Assembly: GCA_036676235.1 (NCBI GenBank)
Contig: JAKFDI010000101.1
Coordinates: forward strand, 1-64,000
DNA length: 64,000 bases
Origin: JAKFDI01 sp036676235
GTDB lineage: Bacteria; Pseudomonadota; Gammaproteobacteria; Burkholderiales; Burkholderiaceae_C
Direction of reading: 5' to 3'
Positions 1 to 8,442 of the stretch are shown here, piece by piece (the first letter of the stretch is position 1; the number at the start of each line of letters is the position of its first letter). A model generated the notes under the pieces. That model searched no databases, was not told the DNA's origin, and was given only the letters and a program-made list of their open reading frames with translations. The position numbers and the translations under genes were made by a program.

Positions 1-27
1 CTCGAATTCGACACTGCCGATGCGCAT
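1..27 (-). CDS. 5' end of an unidentified leftward gene (partial)
   Basis: An ATG on the reverse strand at 25-27 opens nine codons (MRIGSVEFE) that run off the left edge. An AGGAG Shine-Dalgarno (34-38 on the plus strand) sits six bases upstream, so the start is convincing. About 100 bases separate it from the stop of the SDR gene, and that gap holds a palindrome, so this gene may have its own promoter. The fragment is too short to assign a product. Confidence 0.5.
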
Positions 28-76
28 GGTCTGCTCCTGTGAAGGCTTCAAGAGTTTGTCTGTCGGACTGCGAAGC

Positions 77-90
77 CTAACGAACGTTAG
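77..90. promoter_or_regulatory. Palindrome, candidate operator
   Basis: CTAACG-AA-CGTTAG is a perfect 6-bp inverted repeat about 50 bases upstream of the partial gene at the left edge and beyond the SDR stop. Its size and symmetry suit a TetR-type repressor site, but no such regulator lies in the window. The function is inferred from position only. Confidence 0.35.
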
Positions 91-130
91 ACAGTTCGTC
101 AACAATTGATAGGACTTTGTCGAGCGCGGC

Positions 131-907
131 TCAGCGGCGCAAGCCGCCATAGCTCGCCCACGGCGTCGCGACGAGGTAGCCGGCGTCGACAGGCAGGTTG
201 ATCCCGGTGATCGCCGAGGCCTGCTTCGATGCCAAGAAGGCCACCGCATTCGCGATTTCGCGCGGCTCGATCAAACGGCCGAGCGCCGCATGCGTGGTCA
301 TCGCGCCGGTCTCCAGCGTGCGCGTCGTGATGCCCTTTTCGAGAGCCGGCGTGTGCGTGAAGCCGGGCGACACGGCGTTGACGCGCACGCCCTTGGGGCC
401 CCACTCCGCCGCCAGGCATTCGGTCAGGTTGATGACGCCGGCCTTGGCCGGGCCGTAGGAATGCAAGGGCCCCGAGCCCATGCCTGCCACGGACGCGATG
501 TTGATGATCGCGCCGCTGCCGCGTTTGGCCATGGCGGCGCCGAAGCGCGCGCAACAGAGGTAGGTGCCGCGCAGGTCGATGCGGGCGACGAAGTCCCATT
601 CGCGCAAGCTCAGTTCCTCGGGCGGCAGCGTGCGCTGCAGCACGCCGGCGCTGTTGACCAGCACGTTGGGCACGCCGCAGCGCGCCTGCACGGCAGCCAC
701 CAGTGCCTCGACCGATGATTCTTCGCCGACATCGAGCGCCAGCGCGATGCCGCCGATCGCCTCGGCCACCGCACGCGCCGCTGCCTCGTTGCGGTCGGCA
801 ACGACGACTTGCGCACCGGCTTCGGCCAGCACCCACGCGCAGGCTTCGCCGATGCCACTGGCGCCGCCGGTGACGACGGCAACTTGCCCCGAAAAGTCGA
901 GCTTCAT
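131..907 (-). CDS. SDR-family NAD(P)-dependent oxidoreductase
   Basis: A 258-aa classical short-chain dehydrogenase/reductase, probably oxidising a hydroxyl to a ketone (or the reverse) on a CoA ester or alicyclic intermediate. Visible features are the Rossmann glycine motif TGGASGIG (residues 13-20), an acidic residue D38 at the end of beta-2 that suggests NAD(H), NSAG (85-88), and the catalytic S139/Y151/K155 set within YGPAK. The ATG at 905-907 overlaps the TGA of the acyl-CoA ligase (ATGA), which fixes the start and shows translational coupling. It is the last gene of the leftward catabolic operon. The C-terminal tail after the usual DGG/DAGY region is short and Trp/Gly-rich. Family is certain; substrate is unknown. 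Confidence 0.9.
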   Translation of the reverse strand: MKLDFSGQVAVVTGGASGIGEACAWVLAEAGAQVVVADRNEAAARAVAEAIGGIALALDVGEESSVEALVAAVQARCGVPNVLVNSAGVLQRTLPPEELSLREWDFVARIDLRGTYLCCARFGAAMAKRGSGAIINIASVAGMGSGPLHSYGPAKAGVINLTECLAAEWGPKGVRVNAVSPGFTHTPALEKGITTRTLETGAMTTHAALGRLIEPREIANAVAFLASKQASAITGINLPVDAGYLVATPWASYGGLRR

Positions 908-2421
908 GTGGTTGATCTCTTGGGTTTGCAGGTCAGTTCGGCACGCAGCACGCGCTTGAGCACCTTGCCGGACGGCAGGCGCGGCAAGGTCTCGCGCAGC
1001 ACCAGCTCCTTGGGCAGCTTGAAGCCGCCGAGCTTGCCGCGGCAGAAGGATTGCAGTTCTTCGAGCGAGAGCGTCGTGCCCGGCCGCAGCACCACGACGG
1101 CCGCGACCCGCTCGCCCCAACGCTCGTCAGGCAGGCCGACGGCCGCCGCTTCGAGCACCTGCGGCAGCTGGTACAGCACGCGCTCGACCTCGCTGCTGGC
1201 GATGTTCTCGCCGCCGCTGATGATCATGTCCTTCTTGCGGTCGGTGAGGAACAGGAAGCCTTCGGCGTCGAGGTAGCCGATGTCGCCGGTGCGGAACCAC
1301 TGGCCAGGATGAAAGCTAGCCGCGGTCTTCTCGGGGTCGCGCCAGTAGCCGCTGGTGAGCTTGGGGCCGCGCAGGCAGATTTCGCCGGCCTCGCCCGACG
1401 GCAGTTGGCGGCCGTCGTCGTCGCAGATGCGGATCTCGACGTGCGGCAGCGCGCGGCCGGTCGAGCCGATCTTCTCGATCTCGCGCCCGGCCTCCATCAG
1501 CGTGTCGCCGGAGCAGCTCTCGGTCAGACCGTAGCCGTCGATGTAGCGCCCGCCCTTGAAGAGCGAGCCGAACTCGCGGATGCGTTCTTCGGGCGTGCGC
1601 TCGCCACCGCCGATCTGCCAGCGGAAGCTGCTCACGTCGAAGCGCTCGCGGTCCGGCAGCGCCAGCAGGCGGTTCAGCATCACCGGCGCCATCCAGCCGG
1701 CGGTCAGGCGTTCGCGCGCGATCAGCGCCAAGGTCTCTTCGGGCTCGAACTCGCGCTGCACCGCGAGCATGCCGCCCATCTGCAGCACCGCCAGGCCCGG
1801 CAGGTCGAAGGCGCCGACGTGGTACAGCGGCCCGACCACGAGCAGCCTTTCGCCGCCATGCAGGCCCAGCACGGCGATGTGGTCCAGGCACTTCCAGTGG
1901 TAGTTGGCGTAGGAGTGGATCACGCCCTTGGGGCGGTCGGTGGTGCCCGAGGTGTACATCAGCCGGAACAGGTCCTCGGGCCGCCGCACCTGCGGCGCCC
2001 ACACCGGCTCCGCGGAGGGGCCGAGGTGGCGGCTGTCGGATTGCGCCGCTTCGTCGACGACGACCACGTGGCCGCAGCCGCCGGCGAGTCCACGCAGTTC
2101 TTCATCGACCAGCAGCAGCTTCACCCCTGCGTGGCCGACGATGTAGTCCACCTCGTCGGTGCCCAGCCGGTAGTTGATCGGCAGCAACACCGCGCCCAGA
2201 TGGCTCACGGCCAGCGCCAGCTCGATGAAGGCGGCGCTGTTCTTCATCAGCAGCGCGACGATGTCGCCTTCGCCGATGCCGCGTGCGCGCAGGCTGCCGG
2301 CGGTGGCGGCCAAGCGCGCCGCCAGGTCGCCGTAGCCCAGAGGCTGGTCGCGGTACAGCAGGGCCGGCCGCGCGGGCTCGGCGCGCGCCCAGCGCAGGAT
2401 GGCGGCACTCAGGTTGACCAT
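904..2421 (-). CDS. Acyl-CoA ligase (AMP-forming)
   Basis: A 505-aa ANL-superfamily ligase that activates a carboxylic acid to its CoA thioester through an acyl-adenylate, probably the entry step of this operon. It shows the P-loop YTSGTTDRPKG (156-166), the A5 motif YGLTES (297-302), an FRTGDIGYLD hinge region, and the A10 motif PSGK (catalytic K486). The length is typical of medium-chain or aryl/alicyclic-acid ligases. It overlaps the SDR start by 4 nt and lies 15 nt beyond the upstream acyl-CoA dehydrogenase. The substrate cannot be read from the sequence; the neighbouring dehydrogenases and crotonases point to an aliphatic or alicyclic acid rather than benzoate. Confidence 0.9.
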   Translation of the reverse strand: MVNLSAAILRWARAEPARPALLYRDQPLGYGDLAARLAATAGSLRARGIGEGDIVALLMKNSAAFIELALAVSHLGAVLLPINYRLGTDEVDYIVGHAGVKLLLVDEELRGLAGGCGHVVVVDEAAQSDSRHLGPSAEPVWAPQVRRPEDLFRLMYTSGTTDRPKGVIHSYANYHWKCLDHIAVLGLHGGERLLVVGPLYHVGAFDLPGLAVLQMGGMLAVQREFEPEETLALIARERLTAGWMAPVMLNRLLALPDRERFDVSSFRWQIGGGERTPEERIREFGSLFKGGRYIDGYGLTESCSGDTLMEAGREIEKIGSTGRALPHVEIRICDDDGRQLPSGEAGEICLRGPKLTSGYWRDPEKTAASFHPGQWFRTGDIGYLDAEGFLFLTDRKKDMIISGGENIASSEVERVLYQLPQVLEAAAVGLPDERWGERVAAVVVLRPGTTLSLEELQSFCRGKLGGFKLPKELVLRETLPRLPSGKVLKRVLRAELTCKPKRSTT

Positions 2422-2436
2422 CGCAAGCTTCCTCGG

Positions 2437-3609
2437 TCAATACGAACGCGGCATGCCCAGGTCGTGGTTGGCCACGTAGTTGAGGATCATCTCTTCGGAC
2501 ACCGGCGCGAAGCGGAATAGGCGGCAGTCACGCCACAGCCGCTCGACGTGGAATTCGGTCGCGTAGCCCATGCCGCCCATGGTCTGCATCGCGCGCTCGG
2601 TGGCGCGGCCGACGGCCTGCGCGGCCAGCAGCTTGGCGGCGTTGGCCTCGCTGCCGTAAGGCAGGCCCATGTCGCAGTTGACCGCCGCCTTGTGGTTGAG
2701 CAGGCGCGCAGCCTCGACCTCGACATGGCATTGCGCCAGCGGGAACTGCAGCCCCTGGTAGCTGGTCACCGGCTTGTCGCCGAAGACCTTGCGCTCGTTG
2801 CCGTACTTCACCGCCAGCTTGATCGCCAGCTCGCCGGTGCCGGCCAGTGCCGCGGTGGTGACGATGCGCTCGGTGTTGAGCACGTCCAGCAACTCGTGCC
2901 AGCCGCGGTGCAAGGTACCGACGAGCTCGCCCTGCGCGATGCGCACGTCGTCGAAGAAAACGCTGCTCGACGCCAGCGTGCGCGTGCCGACCTTGTCGAT
3001 GGCGGTGTGCGTCAGGCCCTTGCGCTCGACGTCGATCATGAACATCGACAGGCCGTCGCTGCGCGACTTGCAGTCGGCGAGCTTCTTCGTGCGCGCCACC
3101 ACCAGCATCTTGGCCGCGTTGGGCACGCCGGTGATCCAGATCTTGCGGCCGTTCAGGCGCCAGCCGTCGCCATCGGCCTCTGCATAGCTGCGCAGCTCCA
3201 GCGTGTTGGTGCCGGCGTCGGGCTCGGTCAGTGCCATGCAGCAGTTGATGTCGCCCGAAACGATCTTCGGCAGCAGCTCGGCCTTCATCGCCGGCGTGCC
3301 GAAGCGCGACAGCGCGACGCCACCGAAGATCGGGTTGATCATGAAGAGCTGCCCGACCGTCGCGCCGCCGCCGCAGGAGGCCAGCGTCTCGACGACCAGC
3401 GCCAGCTCGAACATGCCCAGGCCGGCCCCGCCGACCTCGGTGGGCAGCGCGGCGCCACACAGGCCGGCCTCGCAGACCGCGCGCCAGAACTCCTTCGGGA
3501 ACGCCTTGGCGGCGTCCTGCTTGCGCCAGTACTCGAGGCCGAAGTGGTCGCCGACCTTGCGCGCCGCGTCGATCATCTGCCGCTGTTCATCCGAGAGTCG
3601 AAAATCCAT
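2437..3609 (-). CDS. Acyl-CoA dehydrogenase (first of two)
   Basis: A 390-aa FAD-dependent acyl-CoA dehydrogenase that introduces an alpha-beta double bond into an acyl-CoA and passes electrons to ETF. The N-terminal helical domain starts at MDFRLSDEQ; the middle domain has the CMALTEPDAGTN flavin-site stretch; the C-terminal domain carries MGGMGYATEFHVERLWRD, a typical FAD/adenine-binding segment. The ATG at 3607-3609 was chosen over an upstream in-frame start (3627) because a GGAG lies just before it and the protein then begins where the family does. Transcribed with its neighbours. Substrate unknown. Confidence 0.88.
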   Translation of the reverse strand: MDFRLSDEQRQMIDAARKVGDHFGLEYWRKQDAAKAFPKEFWRAVCEAGLCGAALPTEVGGAGLGMFELALVVETLASCGGGATVGQLFMINPIFGGVALSRFGTPAMKAELLPKIVSGDINCCMALTEPDAGTNTLELRSYAEADGDGWRLNGRKIWITGVPNAAKMLVVARTKKLADCKSRSDGLSMFMIDVERKGLTHTAIDKVGTRTLASSSVFFDDVRIAQGELVGTLHRGWHELLDVLNTERIVTTAALAGTGELAIKLAVKYGNERKVFGDKPVTSYQGLQFPLAQCHVEVEAARLLNHKAAVNCDMGLPYGSEANAAKLLAAQAVGRATERAMQTMGGMGYATEFHVERLWRDCRLFRFAPVSEEMILNYVANHDLGMPRSY

Positions 3610-3629
3610 CGTGGGCTCCAGTGCCAAAG

Positions 3630-4874
3630 CTAGTCGAACAACAAGCGCGTCGGATGGGCCAGCCCATCGACGATCTGATTCAGCAGCGCGGCGCCACCGA
3701 CCCCGTCGAGCACCCGGTGGTCGAGCGACAGCACCAGCGAAATTTCGCGCCGCAGCGCCGGCTGGCCGCGCGCGTCGGGACGGAACAGCTCGCGCACGCT
3801 GCCCACGCCGAGGATCATCGACTGGCCGGGCACGATGATCGAGGTCATCGCGGTCAGACCGTGCATGCCGGCATTCGACACCGTGATGGCGCCGCCGGCC
3901 ATGTCATCGGCGCCCAGCCGCCCCGCGCGCGCACGTTCTGCCAGGGTGTTGGCCTGGCGCGCCAGGTTGACCAGGCTCAGACGCCCAGCATCGCGCACGA
4001 TGGGCACGCGCAGGCCGTGCTCCGTGTGCACGGCCACGCCGACGTCGCTGCGGTCAAGCATCAGCGCGCCCTGCGGCGTCCAGATGCGATTCAGTTCGGG
4101 CAGTGCGCGCAACGCCCGGCCCAGGGCCGCGACGAAGAAATGGTTGAGCGTCAGCCGCGGCTCGGTTTCAGGGGCTTTCAGCTTGGCGTAGAGGTCGAGC
4201 AAGCCCGACACCTCGGCCTCGCGCGCCAGGTAGAAGTGCGGGATGTCCTGCTTGGCGGTGGTCAGCCTCGCGGCCGTGGCCTGCTGCACCGCGGTGAACG
4301 GCTTCAGGCGGCCGGCAACCGGGCCGGGGGCCACTTGTACTGGCGGCGGCGACGGGACTGCCGCAGGCGCACGGTTCGTCACCGTCGCGGATGTCGAGGC
4401 AGGCGCCAGCGGTGGCGCGGGTACGGGCGTCGGCGCAAGATCGTCTGTCCGCGCCTTCATCACCGCCTCGACATCACGCGCCCGCACGCGACCGCGCGGC
4501 CCCGAGCCCGTCACGTCGGCGAGCGCAACCTGATGGTCGCGCGCCAGACGGCGAGCGAATGGTGTGACCGGCCGGCGTGCGGTGGTGGCGACCGAGTCGG
4601 CTGGGTCGGCCACGGCGACTGATGCGATCGACGGCACGCCGTCGTCCCAATGCCCGACCACCGTACCGACCGGCACGGTCTGGCCCACCGCGACCAGCGG
4701 CGCGCCCATCACGCCGTCGCTTTCGGCCGCGACCTCGGTCGCCGCCTTGTCGTTCTCGACCACGAACACACAATCGCCGGCCGAAAAGCGCGCGCCGGGC
4801 GCGAGCGTCCATTCAACCAGCGCGCCCTCGGTCATCGTCAGGCCCAGCTTGGGCATGAGCCAGTCTCTGCGCAC
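3630..4874 (-). CDS. Dihydrolipoamide acyltransferase (E2) of a 2-oxo acid/acetoin-type complex
   Basis: A 414-aa E2 core enzyme that transfers the acyl group from TPP-bound E1 to CoA. It has one lipoyl domain at the N-terminus with the lipoylated lysine in ENDKA (K43), a peripheral subunit-binding domain at about 103-137 (TPFARRLARDH...GPRGRV), an Ala/Pro-rich linker, and the acyltransferase domain ending in the DHRVLDG active site (H386, D390). A GTG at 4872-4874, 4 nt after the upstream stop and with AGGGGA nine bases before it, is preferred over the ATG at 4856, which lacks a ribosome site. It works with the E1 alpha/beta genes nearby. No E3 (dihydrolipoamide dehydrogenase) gene is in the operon. 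Confidence 0.87.
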   Translation of the reverse strand: MRRDWLMPKLGLTMTEGALVEWTLAPGARFSAGDCVFVVENDKAATEVAAESDGVMGAPLVAVGQTVPVGTVVGHWDDGVPSIASVAVADPADSVATTARRPVTPFARRLARDHQVALADVTGSGPRGRVRARDVEAVMKARTDDLAPTPVPAPPLAPASTSATVTNRAPAAVPSPPPVQVAPGPVAGRLKPFTAVQQATAARLTTAKQDIPHFYLAREAEVSGLLDLYAKLKAPETEPRLTLNHFFVAALGRALRALPELNRIWTPQGALMLDRSDVGVAVHTEHGLRVPIVRDAGRLSLVNLARQANTLAERARAGRLGADDMAGGAITVSNAGMHGLTAMTSIIVPGQSMILGVGSVRELFRPDARGQPALRREISLVLSLDHRVLDGVGGAALLNQIVDGLAHPTRLLFD

Positions 4875-4878
4875 GCCG

Positions 4879-5664
4879 TCAGGTCCCCTTGAACTCGGCC
4901 TTGCGCTTCTCGAGAAACGCGCGGCAGCCCTCATGCGCATCGTCGCTGTCGAGCACCAGGCCGATCATCGCCTGCTCGTGCGCGAGCGCTGCGGGCAGCG
5001 GCATCTCCAGCCCCTGGCGCAAGGTGCGCTTGAGCAGCTTGAGCACCAGCGGCGACTTCTCCGCGATGCGCGTCGCCAGCGCCAGCGTCTCGTCGAGCAG
5101 CTTGGCACGCGGCACGGTGCGGTTGCACAGCCCGAGCGCCACCGCCTCGGCGGCGCTGATCTGGTCGCCGGTGAACATCAGCTCCTTGGCGCGGCACAGC
5201 GGGATCTGGCGAATCAAACGCTGCGTGCCGCCCGCGCCCGGAAACAGTCCGAGCGTGATCTCGGGCAGGCCGAGCTTGGCTTCCTCGGCGACCAGGCGAA
5301 TGTCCAGCGCCAGCAGCAACTCGGTGCCGCCGCCCAGCGCCCAGCCGTTGATGGCGCCCAGCGTCGGCTTGTCGCAGTTGTCGAAGCGCGTGAACAGGCG
5401 ATGGATCACTTCGGCGAACTGTTCGTAGTGCGGCAGCCCGCGCCGGCTGTCGAGATCGGCGATGTCGCCACCGGCCACGAAGGCGCGTTCACCGGCGCCG
5501 GTGACGACGATGGCGCGCACCGCATCGTCGGCCTCGAAGGCCGCGAGCGCTGCGTCGAGCGCGTGCATGGTGGGCACATCGATCGCGTTCAGGGTCTTCG
5601 GTCGGTTGATCGTCAGCAGGCCCACCGGGCCGCGCTTTTCGCTCAGGATGCTGTCGTTGGCCAT
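4879..5664 (-). CDS. Enoyl-CoA hydratase
   Basis: A 261-aa crotonase that adds water across the double bond of an enoyl-CoA. The oxyanion-hole segments are AFVAGGDIADL and WALGGGTEL. Both catalytic glutamates are present: one in GGGTE and one in LPEITLGLFPGAGG, so it should be a true hydratase, unlike the second crotonase of this operon. A GGAG seven bases before the ATG at 5662-5664 supports this start; an alternative ATG at 5682 overlaps the E1 beta stop. It sits between E1 beta and E2 genes, so the operon mixes beta-oxidation with a TPP/lipoyl complex. Confidence 0.88.
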   Translation of the reverse strand: MANDSILSEKRGPVGLLTINRPKTLNAIDVPTMHALDAALAAFEADDAVRAIVVTGAGERAFVAGGDIADLDSRRGLPHYEQFAEVIHRLFTRFDNCDKPTLGAINGWALGGGTELLLALDIRLVAEEAKLGLPEITLGLFPGAGGTQRLIRQIPLCRAKELMFTGDQISAAEAVALGLCNRTVPRAKLLDETLALATRIAEKSPLVLKLLKRTLRQGLEMPLPAALAHEQAMIGLVLDSDDAHEGCRAFLEKRKAEFKGT

Positions 5665-5678
5665 GCGTGTCTCCATGT

Positions 5679-6641
5679 TCATTCGAGGGTGCGGCGCACG
5701 GCCTTGACGATGGCCGCAGTACCGATGTTGTAGCCCTGCTCCAGCGACTTGGCGAAGGGCACCGGCATGAAGGGCGCGCCGACGCGCACCACCGGCGCGT
5801 CGAGTTCGTCGAAGCCCTCGTCGGCGATCGTCGCCGCGATCTCGGCGCCGATGCCGAAGGCCTGCACCGCCTCGTGCACGATCACCGCGCGGTGGGTGCG
5901 CGCCAGCGACGCCAGCACGGTGGCCCGGTCCCAGGGCTGCAGGCTGCGCAGGTCGATCACCTCGACCTCGACGCCCTCGCCGGCCAGTTCCTGCGCCGCC
6001 GCCAGCGCGGTGTGCACGGTCGCGCCGTAGGTCACGAGCGTCACGTCGCGGCCGGCGCGAACGATCCTGGCCTTGTCGAGTTCGTCGCGCACCGACACGT
6101 CGACCGGGCCCTTGCTGCCGTACAGGCCCTTGTGCTCGATGAAGATCACCGGGTCCGGGTCTTCGATGGCGGCGCGCAGCAGGCCGTAGGCATCGGCCGG
6201 CGTGGCCGCGCACACGACCTTGAGGCCGGGCACGTGCGCCAGCCAGGCTTCGAGACATTGCGAATGCTGCGGCCCGGCGCTCAGACCCCCGCCGTGCGGC
6301 GTGCGCAGCACCATCGGCACGCTGCACTGGCCACCGAACATGAAGCGCGCCTTGGCAGCCTGGTTCACCAGGGCGTCCATCGCCAGCGTGATGAAGTCCA
6401 TGAACATGATCTCGACGACAGGGCGCAGGCCCGACAGCGCCGCGCCCACCGCGGCGGAGACGATGCTCGCCTCGGAGATCGGGGTGTCGAGCACGCGCTT
6501 CGGCCCGAACTCGTCGAGCAGGCCGCGCGTGGCCTTGAACGAGCCGCCGGGCGCGCCGATGTCCTCGCCCATCACGATGACACGCGGGTCGGCGGCCATG
6601 CTGTCGCGCAGCGCCTGTGCGACGCTGGCCATGTACTTCAT
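5679..6641 (-). CDS. 2-oxo acid/acetoin-type dehydrogenase E1 component, beta subunit
   Basis: About 320 aa; the transketolase-like pyrimidine and C-terminal domains that pair with E1 alpha to bind thiamine diphosphate. Visible family features are VIVMGEDIG near the N-terminus, DTPISEASIVSAAVGAALSGLRPVVEIMF, and the C-terminal VIDLRSLQPWD segment. The E1 alpha gene is immediately upstream. The ATG at 6641 is listed; a TTG at 6660-6662 overlapping the E1 alpha stop has a better ribosome site (GGAG eight bases before) and may be the real start, adding seven residues. The best-known relatives act on acetoin, pyruvate or branched-chain oxo acids; which substrate is used here is unknown. Confidence 0.87.
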   Translation of the reverse strand: MKYMASVAQALRDSMAADPRVIVMGEDIGAPGGSFKATRGLLDEFGPKRVLDTPISEASIVSAAVGAALSGLRPVVEIMFMDFITLAMDALVNQAAKARFMFGGQCSVPMVLRTPHGGGLSAGPQHSQCLEAWLAHVPGLKVVCAATPADAYGLLRAAIEDPDPVIFIEHKGLYGSKGPVDVSVRDELDKARIVRAGRDVTLVTYGATVHTALAAAQELAGEGVEVEVIDLRSLQPWDRATVLASLARTHRAVIVHEAVQAFGIGAEIAATIADEGFDELDAPVVRVGAPFMPVPFAKSLEQGYNIGTAAIVKAVRRTLE

Positions 6642-6658
6642 CTCGGTCGGACCGGCGC

Positions 6659-7630
6659 TCAAGAGGTCGTCTCCGTGTAGACGCCGGCTAAGGCGGGTTC
6701 GAAAGCCGGCAGACCATCGGCGCGCGCACCGGCGATCGCCGCTTCGATGCGCTGTGCCACCTCGGCGGCCGCTGCATCCAGCGCCTGGGCGGCGACGCCC
6801 GCGGCGAGCAAGGCCGCGTGCGTGCGCGCCAGCGGATCGGTCTTGACGCCCGCCTGCATCTCGTCGGCGCTGCGGTACTTCTGCGGGTCGCCTTCGAAGT
6901 GGCCGCGCACGCGGTGCGTCTTGCACTCGAGCACGCGCGGGCCGTGGCCTTCTCGGATCGCAGCCACCGCGCGTCCGGCCGCATCGGCGACCGCGAGCAC
7001 ATCGTTGCCGTCCACGCCTTCGTGAACGATGCCGAAGGCCGCAGCCAACGCGTCCAGCCGGGCCGCGAACTGGCGCGACGTGGGCGAGAACTCGGACCAG
7101 CCGTTGTTCTCGCACACCAGCAGCAGCGGCGACTTCCACAGCGCGGCCATGTTCAGCGTCTCGTGCAGCACGCCTTCGGCCATCGCGCCGTCGCCGAAGA
7201 AGCTGACGGCCAGCCAGCCGCTGCCCAGCACCGACTGCGCGATGGCGCTACCCAGCGCGATCGGGATGCCGGCACCGACGATGCCATTGGCACCCAGGAT
7301 GCCCAGGCTGGTATCAGCCACGTGCATCGAGCCGCCACGGCCCTGGCAGATGCCGCCTGCACGGCCCATGATCTCCTTGAAGAAGCCGTCCAGCGCCAGC
7401 CCGCGCGCCAGCACATGACCGTGCCCCCGGTGCGTGGTGGCCAGCGTGTCGCCGGGTGCGAGCGCCGATGTCACGCCGGCGGCGATCGCTTCCTGGCCGA
7501 CACTGAGGTGGATGAAGCCCGGCACCTCGCCGTCGGCAAACAGTTTCGTCAGTGCCGTCTCGGCCTGTCGCACCAGCAGCATCGTGCGGTACAACGCGAA
7601 CAGGCGTTCGCTGTCGTTCGTGGCCGCCAT
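6659..7630 (-). CDS. 2-oxo acid/acetoin-type dehydrogenase E1 component, alpha subunit
   Basis: A 323-aa TPP-binding E1 alpha. It carries RGHGH, the GRGGSMHVAD loop, and the TPP/magnesium motif beginning FFGDGA and ending about 30 residues later in CENNGWSEFS. The length and the HLSVGQEAIAAG and LGANGIVGAG segments are closest to the acetoin-dehydrogenase (AcoA) branch rather than to E. coli-type homodimeric E1. The ATG at 7628-7630 lies 2 nt after the stop of the upstream crotonase. It acts with the E1 beta and E2 genes downstream to decarboxylate or cleave a keto intermediate and produce an acyl-CoA. Confidence 0.88.
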   Translation of the reverse strand: MAATNDSERLFALYRTMLLVRQAETALTKLFADGEVPGFIHLSVGQEAIAAGVTSALAPGDTLATTHRGHGHVLARGLALDGFFKEIMGRAGGICQGRGGSMHVADTSLGILGANGIVGAGIPIALGSAIAQSVLGSGWLAVSFFGDGAMAEGVLHETLNMAALWKSPLLLVCENNGWSEFSPTSRQFAARLDALAAAFGIVHEGVDGNDVLAVADAAGRAVAAIREGHGPRVLECKTHRVRGHFEGDPQKYRSADEMQAGVKTDPLARTHAALLAAGVAAQALDAAAAEVAQRIEAAIAGARADGLPAFEPALAGVYTETTS

Positions 7631-7632
7631 GC

Positions 7633-8442
7633 TCAGGCGCCGTTGCCGGGCTTGCGCTTGGCCGGCCACTCGAAGGCCCGCGGCTGCTTGTTGAGGAAGC
7701 GCGCCACCGCGTCCTGGTGGTAGTCGGTCTTCATCACCATGGCCTGCGCCGCAGCCTCGAGTTCGGCCAGCGTGTCCTGGTCAAGGTTGAAAGAGCGGTT
7801 GAGGATGTTCTTCGAGATGCCGATGGCCTGCGTGGCCGCGCCGTGGAAGCGCGCCGCCATCGCCAGCGCCTCGTCGAGCAGTTGCTCTTCGGGCACGACC
7901 TCGTAGACGATGCCGAGCGAGCGCGCTTCCTCGGCATCGACCTCGCGCGCCGAGAACACCAGTTCCTTGGCGCGCATCAGGCCGACCACGCGGGGCAGCA
8001 GGTAGAACGCGCCGAGGTCGGGCACCAGCCCGACGCGGGTGAACACCGCGCAGAAGCGCGCGCTCGGCGCGGCCAGCACGAAGTCGCAGGCCAGGGACAG
8101 GATGAAGCCGGCACCGAAGGCCGGGCCGTGCACCGCCGCGATCACCGGCTTCTCGAGGTTGACCAGCTCGCGGAACCAGACATGCAGGCGGCGGATGCGG
8201 TCGCGGTCGGCGAACACCGGGCGCTTCTCGGACGACAGCGACTTCAGGTCGCCCCCGGCGCAGAAGGCCTTGCCGCTGCCGGTGATGACGACGGCGCGCA
8301 CCTCAGCGGTGTCGCGGGCCTCGTACACCGCCTCTGCAATGCCCTGGCGCATTTCCAGGTCGAAGGCGTTGCGCAGTTCGGGCTTGTTCAGCCGGATGAT
8401 CAGCGTGGCGCCGTGGCGCTCACGCAGAACGGAATCGCTCAT
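7633..8442 (-). CDS. Crotonase-fold protein, PaaG-like isomerase type
   Basis: A 269-aa enoyl-CoA hydratase/isomerase-family protein. The oxyanion segments FCAGGDLKS and PAFGAGF are clear. The two hydratase glutamates are not where expected: the first position is in GAGFIL and the second in FTRVGLVPD. The VGLVPDLG stretch, with an Asp after the Pro, resembles the PaaG/isomerase subgroup, in which an aspartate does the chemistry. I therefore expect double-bond isomerisation (or ring chemistry) rather than simple hydration; this is inference. The ATG overlaps the stop of the acyl-CoA dehydrogenase upstream (ATGA). Confidence 0.82.
   Translation of the reverse strand: MSDSVLRERHGATLIIRLNKPELRNAFDLEMRQGIAEAVYEARDTAEVRAVVITGSGKAFCAGGDLKSLSSEKRPVFADRDRIRRLHVWFRELVNLEKPVIAAVHGPAFGAGFILSLACDFVLAAPSARFCAVFTRVGLVPDLGAFYLLPRVVGLMRAKELVFSAREVDAEEARSLGIVYEVVPEEQLLDEALAMAARFHGAATQAIGISKNILNRSFNLDQDTLAELEAAAQAMVMKTDYHQDAVARFLNKQPRAFEWPAKRKPGNGA

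Noticed and set aside
99..836. Arg/Ala-rich frame opposite to or offset from the SDR
   Set aside because: Low-complexity Arg-rich product in a frame overlapping a clear SDR; no ribosome site.
1051..2520. Long open frame on the plus strand opposite the acyl-CoA ligase
   Set aside because: It is the antisense shadow of a high-GC gene: His/Ala/Arg/Gln-rich, no domain, while the reverse strand has all ligase motifs.
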